Positions 48,539 through 58,219 of a stretch of DNA of 64,000 nucleotides are shown one piece after another. Source of the DNA: Niebla homalea (taxonomy: Eukaryota > Ascomycota > Lecanoromycetes > Lecanorales > Ramalinaceae). Below the pieces are notes generated by a model. The model was not told the DNA's origin. It worked only from the letters and a program-made list of their open reading frames with translations, and ran no database searches. Location: NCBI GenBank assembly GCA_019925105.1, contig JAHGAU010000014.1:62001-126000 (forward strand). The letters run 5' to 3'. The position numbers and the translations under genes were made by a program. How positions within the stretch are numbered: the stretch's first letter is position 1; the number at the start of each line of letters is the position of its first letter.

Positions 48539-50735
48539 ATGAACAGGTTGCTTTTAGCACACTCGCTCGAACTTGAGCGGGGTCTGCAAAATCCAGGAAA
48601 TCTCTGGTCCAGTGGTGGCCATCAGCTTTCTATAGCGACCGTCATCTTGGTCGCGAGGTGAGCATCTTCGATAATCCCTGAAAGGAGTCTGAGCACAAGA
48701 TAGGCATCTTTGTTCTGTGGACATCCCTGAAGAGGCTTGCGATGTCATCAACCACAGTGCCGAAAGCTTGAAAGCCGTAATATCAAGAAACGAAATCATC
48801 TATGGTATGCTCACACCTGTTCTTATCTACAAGGGAAGGCAATTGAGTGCATCAGGTCTTAATACTGGCTTCGGCGGCAGTGCTAACACTCGAACTACGA
48901 AATCGGAGAGTCTAAAGCGGGACCTTCTGAACGGTCTGCTCTATGGCATGCTCGGTGATCGTTCGCCAACGGCGAAGCATACTGCTTTTCTCCCTCTAGA
49001 CCATGCGGTCAAAATGAGCATGCCAGAGTCCTGGGCACGAGCCGCAATATTGATAAGAATCAGCTCCATGGCTCAAGGCGCATCTGGCGTGCTACTTCCC
49101 ACCTTGAAGGGTCTGACCAAGCTACTAAATAGAAATGTGATCCCTCAGATACCCCTACGTGGTAGCATTTCAGCCTCTGGCGATCTCAGCCCTCTTGCAT
49201 ATATTGCTGGCCTGTTGGAAGGCCAACCAACAGTCAATGCTTGGGTGACCAGTCAGGACGATGGTAGACGACGCTTGTTACCCTCTGATGAAGCCTTGGC
49301 GGAACAAGGTATTGCACCCATAAGCTTGAACCCTCGAGAAGCGTTGGCTCTTGTAAATGGCACATCAATGTCTGCAGGGTTGGCAGCCCTGGCTATGCAC
49401 GAGGCATTTCACCTGGCCACACTATCACAAGTCTTGACAGCAATGAGCGTTGAAGCCTTACGAGGCACTGACGAAAGCTTCGACCCGTTTTTGGCTGGGG
49501 TTCGACCGCATTGGGGTCAGGCAGAATCCGCGCGGACCATTCGTGGATTCCTACATGGATCAAAGTTGGTCTTTCGCGACCATGGCAACCAGGAATCCTC
49601 TCTCAGACAAGACCGTTATTCCATTCGAACGGCATCACAATGGATTGGACCGATCTTGGAAGATTTTGAACTTGCCTTCCGTCAGATATCGACTGAGCTC
49701 AATTCCGCTACTGACAATCCCCTTATTGACAGCGTAGGCTCTCGAATGGTTCATGGGGGTAATTTCCAGGCAATGAGTATTACATCAGCAATGGAGAAAG
49801 TTCGTCAAGCTTGCCAGTCCATGGGACGAATGTTGTTTACGCAATGTACTGAGCTCATCAATCCTGCCACTTCTCGTGGTTTATCCCCGAATCTGGTATT
49901 CGCCGAGCCATCTGAATCTTTTGTATTCAAAGGCACAGATATACTGATTGCTTCTCTGCTCTCGGAGCTGGGTTACCTTGCAAACCCGGTCACTCCGCAC
50001 GTGCAGACAGCGGAGATGGGTAACCAATCTCTGAACTCTCTTGCTCTCATTTCCGCACGCTATACCATGGACGCACTGAGCATCTTGACGCAACTCGCGG
50101 CAGCGCATCTTGTTGCTGTCTGTCAAGCCCTCGATTTACGGCTCTTCCACTCAAAATTCTTATCTACCCTGGAGCAAGAATTCAAGTCCAATCTGAAATG
50201 CAACATGCAACCCCATATGACAGACGATGGGGCCTTGTCAAGGCTTGTCAATGATGGCTGGAAGGAATACGTTGAACAATTGGATACGACTTCGGCTTCA
50301 GACTCCACTAAACGTATTCCGGGTGCAGTCCGCCATATTCAGACACTGTTTCTGCCGCACCTGGCGGCTTCAAACGACAGTCTCGATGCACTGAGGTCAT
50401 GTACCGACAGCTTGGGCCAAAAGGCACTCCACGTGTACTCACAAACTCGAGACCAGTACCTGAAAGCACCCGACGCAACACAATCATTAGGCAATGCCAG
50501 CCGAAAGATTCACAGGTATGTCAGAGCCGAGCTAGGAGCTCCTGCTGTGGGACCGCAAACTCTTGGTCAGCAAACTGGGCATGAAGCTACAGCCAAGCCG
50601 ATCGTCATTGGGGATCTCAATGAACGAGTCAGAGGCTCGATGAACGAAGATGGCTTGTACAAGGTCCTGATCGTGTGCCTCAAAGAGGTCGAAGAGGGCT
50701 GGCCCCCGCTCGCAGTAAGGCAGAGCAAACTCTGA
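48539..50735 (+). CDS. Aromatic amino acid ammonia-lyase (MIO enzyme, PAL/HAL family)
   Basis: Three exons: 48539-48657, 48704-48804, 48856-50735, giving 699 residues, the usual length for fungal phenylalanine ammonia-lyases. Ala180-Ser181-Gly182 in SISASGDLSPLAY would form the MIO prosthetic group; Tyr73 in IIYGLNTGFGGSANTRT is the catalytic base loop. Further signatures are NGTSMSAGLA, NSATDNPLID, HGGNFQAMSI and TAEMGNQSLNSLAL. It should deaminate Phe or Tyr to cinnamate or coumarate; aminomutase activity cannot be excluded. Start and first exon (LSIATVILVAR) come from motif continuity. Intron 2 (51 bases) is in frame with no stop, so the unspliced reading still looks open. Such a lyase is unusual beside a RiPP precursor. 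Confidence 0.92.
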
Positions 50736-51367
50736 GGAGGCCAAGAATGATCTGGGCCCGTACACCCTCAGAGCGGTGTAGCAGCATTGACCACTTGACC
50801 TTGCCGCCTCTAGCCTGCTTTCAGCATTTGCCTTGCGAGTTGCGACAATGATATGGCTTCATCGAACCCAACCTAATGCAGCTCATCTGCACGTCCAATG
50901 CATGCCCCGCTATGTCGCCGACTTTTCCCAACCGTGCCGCCTCTTATGCACCTACGGGCATGAACAAATATTCCTCGCGTTGAAACGCACCAATCATTGA
51001 TTGCCAACTCTGTAAATTCTTCAAGCTCGGTGAGTTACCTATATGCAAGAGTCGCTCCGGCGCCTAGACTTAGGTAATTCACGAAGAACACATGCGCAAA
51101 GGCTTTCCCCGTTCCAGATCCTGCTCGTGATCCATGCTTGTGCATGTCTGATCGTGGGGATCTAGTTTCCTGTAAGATATGGTTTCAATACCATGCAGCA
51201 ATATGTCACCACCTCGCAAGAACAGGGGCCATGGACTAAATACTTGCTAAAGTATGCCTTTTTCATCCATTCAGTCCAATCTTCGAAATCACTTTCTGAA
51301 GGCAAAGAAAAATTTTCGCAATCCCATTTTGTTCTCCACGACTATTTGCTAAAAATTGACATCCACT
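50736..51367. promoter_or_regulatory. Promoter region of the precursor peptide gene
   Basis: About 630 bases between the lyase and the precursor gene. No other gene was recognised and no specific regulatory site is claimed. Confidence 0.35.
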
Positions 51368-51902
51368 ATGAGGGCCTCACTCCTTTACATAGCAGCCGTG
51401 GTCTGCGGCATGGTGACTGCAGCACCTCTAGGTGAGCTCAGCCGCCTTTTCCATAGTTTGAAGGGCATCGATGTCCCCTAACATGAGGTTAGCTTCAGAA
51501 GAGAAGAGGGCTCCTGATGTCGACAACAATCCAATCGCATACCCGGATGCCTACAAGCGAGAGGTCGAGGAGGGGCCTATTGCCTACCCAGACGCGTATA
51601 AACGCGAGGTAGAAGACGGCCCAATTGCTTACCCAGACGCCTACAAGCGAGAGGTCGAGGAGGGCCCTATTGCCTACCCAGACGCGTATAAACGCGAGGT
51701 AGAAGACGGCCCAATTGCTTACCCCGACGCGTACAAGAGGGAGGTTGAAGATGGGCCCATTGCCTACCCAGACGCCTACAAGCGAGAGGTTGAGGAGGGG
51801 CCTATTGCGTACCCCGACGCGTACAAGAGGGAGGTAGAGGATGGGCCCATTGCCTACCCAGATGCCTACAAGCGTGAGATCGAGGAAGGGGTCAACATGT
51901 AA
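51368..51902 (+). CDS. Putative RiPP precursor with eight PIAYPDAY repeats
   Basis: Two exons: 51368-51431 and 51499-51902; the intron has a GTGAGC donor, CTAAC branch and TTCAG acceptor. The product has 155 residues. Residues 1-19 are a signal peptide (MRASLLYIAAVVCGMVTAA). After EEKR and APDVDNN come eight identical PIAYPDAY segments, each followed by KR. Seven intervening spacers are EVEEG or EVEDG, and the tail is EIEEGVNM. The KR pairs are Kex2 sites, so the Golgi protease would release eight nearly identical peptides. This is the layout of ustiloxin/phomopsin/asperipin (dikaritin) precursors, and two UstYa-type proteins follow directly. The core contains two Tyr and one Ile, residues used in known ether crosslinks; core borders are inference. 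A pheromone precursor is the alternative. Confidence 0.88.
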
Positions 51903-52395
51903 TTTGACCCACATGAAAGAGCCGCAGCTGGGTATTGAGCTATTGTCTTAACGATATTGGAAAGTTTGTGCAGATCTTGATCAATGGGAGACAAGGGAGC
52001 TTTGCATGTGATTATCTAAGGATACTTTTCCTATGCTGTAGTCAATGAATGAATGAGTACCCTTCAAATAGAATGAAGACTGAGGCATCATAGCCCCAGA
52101 CCTGATCTCCACATTATGAGAGCTTTTATGAGGGTCCTTCATTCGTGAAACTCGACTATAGATTCGAGAAGAGGCATGGAGGGAACGTAGGCAATGAGTT
52201 CGCTGTCAGTGACGTCGTGGTGAGCAATCCCAGGGTGATCGAGCAGAATCTTCGCAAGGCCTCCCCTCTTTTTAAACAACATTTCCAGACTCCTACACAG
52301 TCAAGATCCTAGATCCACCACCATTTTGATATTGTGGAGTCGGCTACTCACCGTGATTGCGAACCTGTCTCGTTATTCAATCGGCTCTCGTCACA
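51903..52395. promoter_or_regulatory. Intergenic region upstream of the first UstYa-like gene
   Basis: About 490 bases with the precursor 3' region and the promoter of the next gene. No further gene was seen. Confidence 0.3.
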
Positions 52396-53488
52396 ATGGC
52401 GAATGAACGTTTGGCCAGGAGCCCGAGGGTTTCAAATTCACGTCAAGAAGCCTCACCATTCCTCAGCTTAAAAGAGCGAACCACGAGCTCTGCAGAAGAC
52501 CCGGCAAATCCACCTCGTCAACATCGCAGAGACCCATTCCACTGGCTTCACCCCACCCTCAAACATCCCCTCAGTATCCACATGGTCCTCATACTCCTCT
52601 ACACCCTCATTACCATCCTGGTCCTCCGCTCACAAAGGGGCTGCTCTGGTATACTACCGCCAAGTACGCCATCACTCCTTTCATCCCCTCAGTCTCATGG
52701 ATACGAAGCTCACACCCCTAGCCTCCATCCAAAACCTCGATCGCCAATTCAGCACAACACTGTTCCACAATTTGACGAACAATCCGTACGCCGGTTCCGC
52801 TTTTGACGCCGTCGATTCAGCATGGAACACGCTTCTCGCACCGATGCACATCCGCGTCACAGCAGAGGAGTTACGGCAGGACGGTCAAGCATCTGTTGCG
52901 CTGCCTGAGGGTGGGGGATTCTTGGGATGGATGGGCGTGTTCCACGAGTTGCATTGTGTGGTACGTTCTCCTCATTTCTACTACTATGATATTTGAAGGC
53001 TGTGGGGGAGGGGAAGGTTGATGAGTGGGATACTGTTGTAGAACATGCTGCGCAAATGGACATACAAGTCGCACTACCATGGTAATTTGACGGGGGAGGA
53101 GGAGGAGCATCTGCTCTCGCATGTTGGTACGTACAGACATTCGTTTCGTTCATTTCATGGACCTGTATAATCCCCCGTCTCAAGAGTCCTATCTATCAGT
53201 CCACACTCCTCCTGCGAGTCGGAGACCTACAGCCCAGCTGACCATCACGTTTCTTGATCGAAACTAGACCACTGCATCGACATCCTCCGCCAAACGGCGC
53301 TCTGTCACGCCGACGCCTCCCTCACGACCTTCGTCTGGCACCCGCAAAAGGCACGGCCGATGTTCAACGCGAGCGAGGCTGAGCACACATGCATCGATTG
53401 GCCAAGATTGACGACGTCCATTGCGGACCGCGTGGTGAGCGAGCAGGAGATCAGGAGGCTTGAGAATCCGCTTCTTGCTGCCGCCTAA
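52396..53488 (+). CDS. UstYa-family (DUF3328) oxidase, model uncertain near the membrane segment
   Basis: Exons 52396 to 52960, 53042-53126 and 53268-53488. The N-terminus MANERLARSP is followed by a single membrane segment (MVLILLYTLITILVL). The lumenal domain has AWNTLLAPMHIRV and the two HxxHC motifs of the family, HELHC and HVDHC (the second formed across an exon junction). UstYa-type proteins catalyse oxidative crosslinking of Tyr-containing core peptides in dikaritin pathways. The frame changes by one base between the membrane segment and the NNPYAGSAFD region. Either the GGGG run at 52637-52640 carries one extra base, or an 88-base intron (52621-52708, GTCCTC/AAG) is removed. The later exons are solid. 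The 53042 and 53268 junctions restore NMLRKWTYKSHYHG and DHCIDILRQ. Confidence 0.82.
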
Positions 53489-53546
53489 AGCAACATTCTC
53501 TAAATATATGTCATGATGCGATACCGCAACCTTCACATTTCCCAAG

Positions 53547-54248
53547 TCAGCCATGGGTCATATGCGTCGTCCCATTCCCTCCCGTCCTGTCTCCATACCC
53601 CTCCCATTTTCCCACCCAATCCACCAAACCGTCCCAATCCTCACACACGTGCTCTGTCCCGAACCCCAACACCCCACCCACTTCCTCGTCTTTCTCCTCA
53701 ATCGTCAAGTCCGGTCGACACATCAGGCTCTGCCGTAAAAGATCGACGCAGTGGCTTACGTGCCGAGGGGACGTCATCATCGGCATGTCCGACACATTGA
53801 AACGGTGTGTGGCTGGCCCTGATGCATCAGAAGACGCATTGGTAGCAACATCATATAGCGCGTAATACCCCTGCCGTATCCCATCCAAACAGTGCAGTTG
53901 GTGAAACACCGAGAATGCGGACCGGTGAGGCGCAAGATTCGGGTGGGTGAAAAACCCGCCCTGGGTGGGGAAGATGGAGGACCAGGCAGCGTTGGAGTGA
54001 GGGGAGGGGGGCGAGCCGAAGACAGGATCGTGAGTGAACGTCAAGGGGTGGAGAGGGAAGTTGAGAGATTGTTGGGGCGAAGGCAGGAAGGAGATGGAGA
54101 GCCGGCCAGCGAAGAAGCTTAGGGTGAGAAGAGCGACGATGGCGAGGATGGTCAGGGGGAGGGTAAGGATAGATCGGTGGGTCTTCTGTTGAGTATCATT
54201 TCGAAGAGGAGAGTATCTGTAATGGGTACCACGGAAGAAGGACAGCAT
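53547..54248 (-). CDS. UstYa/UstYb-family (DUF3328) protein
   Basis: A single exon of 233 residues. A membrane segment spans about 27-50 (SILTLPLTILAIVALLTLSF). The lumenal domain carries HQLHC at 116-120 and HVSHC at 163-167, the paired HxxHC motifs that define the family and are thought to bind metal. The closing motif FGTEHVCEDWDGLVDW is also typical. It is convergent with the other UstYa-like gene, 58 bases away. Dikaritin clusters generally carry two or more such proteins that act together on the core peptide. The frame is intact, so this copy may be the active partner even if the other is damaged. Confidence 0.9.
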   Translation of the reverse strand: MLSFFRGTHYRYSPLRNDTQQKTHRSILTLPLTILAIVALLTLSFFAGRLSISFLPSPQQSLNFPLHPLTFTHDPVFGSPPSPHSNAAWSSIFPTQGGFFTHPNLAPHRSAFSVFHQLHCLDGIRQGYYALYDVATNASSDASGPATHRFNVSDMPMMTSPRHVSHCVDLLRQSLMCRPDLTIEEKDEEVGGVLGFGTEHVCEDWDGLVDWVGKWEGYGDRTGGNGTTHMTHG

Positions 54249-54772
54249 TGTCGTTGGATGAAATGGTCGGTGCCGTCAGCTGTTGGCTGCCTCTTCAGGA
54301 GTATTATCTTCAATCCTCGAGTTGTGCTGTTGATTCCTCTACACTGGAAGTTTTCCGGACCAGCTATTCCCGCTAGTAATTTACCACCGTACTCCGTATC
54401 ACGATGCATGTCGCAATGCAGGGGTTCGTGCCACGACTCGCAATGCAGGGTCCATACCACGACAAAGTCTGCTGTCCAAGACACGTATCCCTTCATGCCG
54501 CCCAATCATCGTCGAGTGTTTGCGTCCGGGGGCGGAGGCACGTGCGTGCAAAGAGCTGACAATCTTGGGACGAGGGTTGCCCGCAGGATCTAGCGTGAGG
54601 CAGAGTAACTGGCTCTCCGTCACGAGATCCATCATTTGCGTTTGTGGAATAAGGTGCTTATTCCAAAATCTCGACCCGCCGTGAAGGGTTTGGTATCCAA
54701 CCGGAGAAATGGTAAGCGAAGTAATGTAAAACCTATCGCCAGTCTCTTTGCATATCTTGAAGTCATCCTGCG

Positions 54773-56350
54773 ATGATGATCTTCGGGGAGCGTGAAGTCG
54801 GTGTACTGGACCTCTTTCGCGACTCCGTGAAGTGGGAAGTCCTGTGGTTCATCTTGGTCATCGCAGTCTGCTGTTCATTTCTCTTGCGGCGCGTTGCATC
54901 CACTCTCCACCGCTCTGGAGTGATTCGCAAGCACGGATGCAAGGCGCCCCCAGCTGTCCCACAGCTCGATCCAATATTCGGTCTTGACTTTGTGCTTCAG
55001 CTACTGTCATCACTTAGTAGGCGCAGGAAAAATGCCTCGCTGAGAGATCTGTTCGAGCGATATGGAACAACATTCTCGTCATGTGTGTACGGCACCACAA
55101 AGATCTTCACCATCGATCCGAAAAATCTACAAGCTGTGTTCGCCACGGATTTCGAAAGCTGGGGTGTGGCACCTGTGAGGCTCTTTTACTTTGGTCCTTT
55201 TGTTGGCAAGGGTGTGATGACAACAGATGGGCCTGAGTGGCAGCATTCCAGGGATCTGATTAGACCAACCTTTTCGCGGGTGCAGGTGACAAACCTGTCG
55301 ACGTACAAGGTCCACGTCAAGCGATTGCTACAACTCATACCCAAAAATGGGACAGTCGTGGACCTGAAGCCGCTGTTTGAGAGATTGGCACTCGATTCTT
55401 CCACCGAGCTGCTATTTGGGATATCCACGGCTTCACTGACACCTGATGCAACCATGGACAGTAAAATGTTCCTCGAGGCCTATAATTACGGTCAGGCTGG
55501 GGTTGGTAGGAGGATGCACCTCATGGCATGGAATTTACTTACAAGGGACAAGCGCTTCTGGCGCTCATGTGAAAGCGCACGTGCATTCGTCAGCCAAAGA
55601 GTGAACAGATGCATGGACAAATCCGGCAAACGGCTTCCTTCTGAACAGCATCAAGCACCAAAAAAGCTGGTGCTTGCAGAGGAGCTACTGGCTCAAACGA
55701 GCGACATCACTGATATCACCAACCAACTCCTGAACGTCTTTCTCCCGGCTCACGACGCAACAGCTGTCGCAATGACAAACGTATTCTTCCATCTTGCCCG
55801 TCATCCTAAGATATACCAAAAGCTTCGCGAGGAAGTCAAAGCATTGACGGGCGGGGATCAGAAATATGAGTGGACGTTTGAGCGCCTGAAAAGCTGTCGA
55901 TACTTGCAAAATGTAATGAGGGAGACCTTTCGCCTCAATCCAGCAATCGGCCAGATGAACCGGGCAGCCCTCCAAGACACAATTTTACCGACAGGCGGCG
56001 GACCTGACGGCCGATCCCCAATATTCGTGAAAAGGGGTACCGTGATGACGACGAGTTTCTATGCACTGCACCGACTACCACGCTATTTCGGTTCTCATGC
56101 TCACCAATGGCGACCAGAGCGCTGGGATGATCTCAAGGCTGAGTATTGGAGCTATCTGCCCTTTGGCGGTGGGCCACGCATCTGTATCGGGCAGCAGCTG
56201 GCGTTGACTGAGGTGGGATATGCAGTTGTGGCGATTGTTGAAAAGTTCTCGCGCATTGAGAATGCGGACCCTGTACTTGAGTTTGTGGAGGACTGGAAGA
56301 TCACGACCATGAGTGCTAACGGTGCGAGGGTTAGGCTGTTTGTGGATTAG
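54773..56350 (+). CDS. Cytochrome P450, CYP52-like
   Basis: A single exon of 525 residues, with an N-terminal membrane anchor (LWFILVIAVCCSFLL, about 24-38). The heme-binding loop is FGGGPRICIG with Cys471; the ExxR motif is Glu384-Arg387 in RETFRL; the I-helix has PAHDAT at 325-330. GVMTTDGPEWQHSRDLIRPTF and the YLQNVMRETFRLNP stretch resemble the CYP52 alkane/fatty-acid hydroxylase group of the ER. In a cluster setting it may instead oxidise the peptide or a lyase-derived aromatic acid. It is transcribed toward the O-methyltransferase, 386 bases upstream of that start. The lack of introns differs from most neighbours. Confidence 0.92.
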   Translation: MMIFGEREVGVLDLFRDSVKWEVLWFILVIAVCCSFLLRRVASTLHRSGVIRKHGCKAPPAVPQLDPIFGLDFVLQLLSSLSRRRKNASLRDLFERYGTTFSSCVYGTTKIFTIDPKNLQAVFATDFESWGVAPVRLFYFGPFVGKGVMTTDGPEWQHSRDLIRPTFSRVQVTNLSTYKVHVKRLLQLIPKNGTVVDLKPLFERLALDSSTELLFGISTASLTPDATMDSKMFLEAYNYGQAGVGRRMHLMAWNLLTRDKRFWRSCESARAFVSQRVNRCMDKSGKRLPSEQHQAPKKLVLAEELLAQTSDITDITNQLLNVFLPAHDATAVAMTNVFFHLARHPKIYQKLREEVKALTGGDQKYEWTFERLKSCRYLQNVMRETFRLNPAIGQMNRAALQDTILPTGGGPDGRSPIFVKRGTVMTTSFYALHRLPRYFGSHAHQWRPERWDDLKAEYWSYLPFGGGPRICIGQQLALTEVGYAVVAIVEKFSRIENADPVLEFVEDWKITTMSANGARVRLFVD

Positions 56351-56736
56351 TCTTAGCAGAGCTTGTAGAGAGTTGGTAGGGGAGGCTGCCATTTTGCCGA
56401 TATGTCAGAGAGTACTGATGGTACAGAAGTGTTCCCTGCGCGATACCGTATATTGTAGACAAGATGGTAACCCTTCTAGTAAGCATGTATGAGGGACATT
56501 CCCGGGTACAGGAGCACAGCATGATGAGTACGTTGTATGGCCAGACTCAAATTGCAGAGCATGAGGGGACTCGTACCCCGCAAAAACGGCCTGAGTGTGA
56601 CTTGCCTAATTCAGCGCGTGCGAAACCTGCGAGAGCCCAAACATATTCTTCTGATAAATTCACCTGTGGAGGAGATGCTCCATTGCTAGTTCAAGCTTGT
56701 CAAGTGAGATCGCGGCCCAGACTCCTTGGATTGGAA
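56351..56736. promoter_or_regulatory. P450 / O-methyltransferase intergenic region
   Basis: About 390 bases. The open frame of the next gene extends through part of this interval from 56464, but it is poor in coding character, and the start was put at 56737. Confidence 0.3.
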
Positions 56737-58219
56737 ATGCCTTCTAATAGGACATCGGAGCTTGCTTCGATCATTGCATTGAACACAGAAAAGATCGAAG
56801 AGTATCTAGCGAAGAAAGGGTCACCGCCGCTGTCATTTGATGTGGGTTCAGATGCTTTGCTACACCAACACTCTCAGATAGCCCGAGAGCGTCAAGCGGT
56901 TCTTAACGCCACAGAAGAGCTTCACGCGTTGATACTCGGGCCCAAAGCAAGCCTAATGTCCCAGCCAGTTAGTGCTCTCAACGCATCATCGCGAGATGCT
57001 GGATATACCACATCATTGACTAGCACGATAGGTCAATTACTGGACAACGATGCACGCGATATACGAATTTGGCCTCGCAACTGCAATTCCAGAAGATCGA
57101 GAAGAAGCGACATACGCTGAGCTTGCCGCCATAACAGGGCTCACAGAGAATTACATTCAAAGATTCTTCCGACATGCAATGACATATCACATCTTCCAGG
57201 AGCCACGGAAAGGGGTGGTATGCCACACGGCAGCCTCGAAGCTGCTTGCCAATGATCCATTGATGAGACAATGGCTGGGTATGGTGTCCGAGGAGATATG
57301 GCCAGCGGGTACAAAGGTAGGACTTCGTCATCTCAACATACTGGGTGAATGAAAACTAGATCCTGATAGTGAGGGGCAGGTCGTCGACGCTTTGATTAAG
57401 TGGCCAGGATCTGAAGAGCCGGAGAACTCGGTCCTCTAAACCTTCTTTCTAGCTTTCCTGGCTGATTATCTGAAGGGGTACAACATCGCCAATAGTACAG
57501 AAGTCACTTTCTTCGATGAGATTTCCAGACATGCCGAGCGCGAGAAGCGGTACGCATCCGCTATGACCTTGTCCTCGACATGGCCTGGCCTAGAAGCTAC
57601 CCACATATTGAATGGCTTCGACTGGCCTAGTCTGGGAAAAGGGCTGGTGGTCGATATAGGCGGATCACACGGCTCCTTAAGCATGACAATTGCACATCAG
57701 TATCTGGACTTGAGTTTCGTAGTCCAAGACAAGGAAGAGGTTGTAAGAGTGGGTGAGAAGGTATTGCCGCTCGATCTTATTGAACGCATCAGCTTCATGG
57801 CCCATGACTTCTTTGCGGATCAACCTGTTTCAGGCGCGGACGTGTACATCCTACGCTGGGTCCTCCATGACTGGTCCGACAAGTACGCCATCCGAATCTT
57901 GCGAGCTCTGAGACCAGCTCTCAAAAGCGGTGTTAGGGTCCTTATTGTGGAGCAAATTATGCCTGAGCCAGGGACCATTCCTCCATTTGCTGAGAAAGGA
58001 TTGCGGTAAGAGCTGACTTCCCTTCAATAATATCCGACGATACTGATAGTCATTACCAGTGGCTTTGACATCTCAATGTGGGCTTTGCACAACGCGAAAG
58101 AGCGGGATCTGGACGACTGGCAGCGGTTGATCAATGATGCCGACAGTAGATTTCAGATCACCTCGATAAATCAACCCAGTGGATCTCGCCTGAGCGTCAT
58201 TGTCGTGACATGGAACTGA
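56737..58219 (+). CDS. SAM-dependent O-methyltransferase
   Basis: Five exons: 56737-56967, 57032-57316, 57380-57430, 57476-58005, 58060-58219, giving 418 residues. An N-terminal winged-helix/dimerisation part (MHAIYEFGLATAIPE, EKIEEYLAKKG) precedes the catalytic domain: motif I VVDIGGSHGS (247-256), DVYILRWVLHDWSD with catalytic His320, and KSGVRVLIVEQIMPEPG. This is the plant-type caffeate O-methyltransferase-like fungal family, acting on phenolic hydroxyls. Intron 3 is only 45 bases, starts GTCCTC, and contains an in-frame TAA that would otherwise look like a nonsense mutation; splicing restores EEPENSGYNIANSTE. Its probable substrate is a Tyr-derived phenol or hydroxycinnamate of the same cluster. 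An upstream ATG at 56464 is less likely. Confidence 0.9.

Noticed and set aside
51368..51902. Alpha-pheromone precursor
   Set aside because: KR-separated repeats also occur in pheromone precursors, but the segments lack the Trp/Cys-type pheromone pattern of filamentous ascomycetes, and two UstYa-type genes are adjacent. Kept only as an alternative.
51495..51914. 139-codon minus-strand frame opposite the precursor
   Set aside because: It is open only because the 45-base repeat lacks stops in that frame; no start context or motif.
57431..57440. Nonsense mutation in the O-methyltransferase
   Set aside because: A 45-base intron with plausible branch site removes the TAA and restores the conserved sequence.
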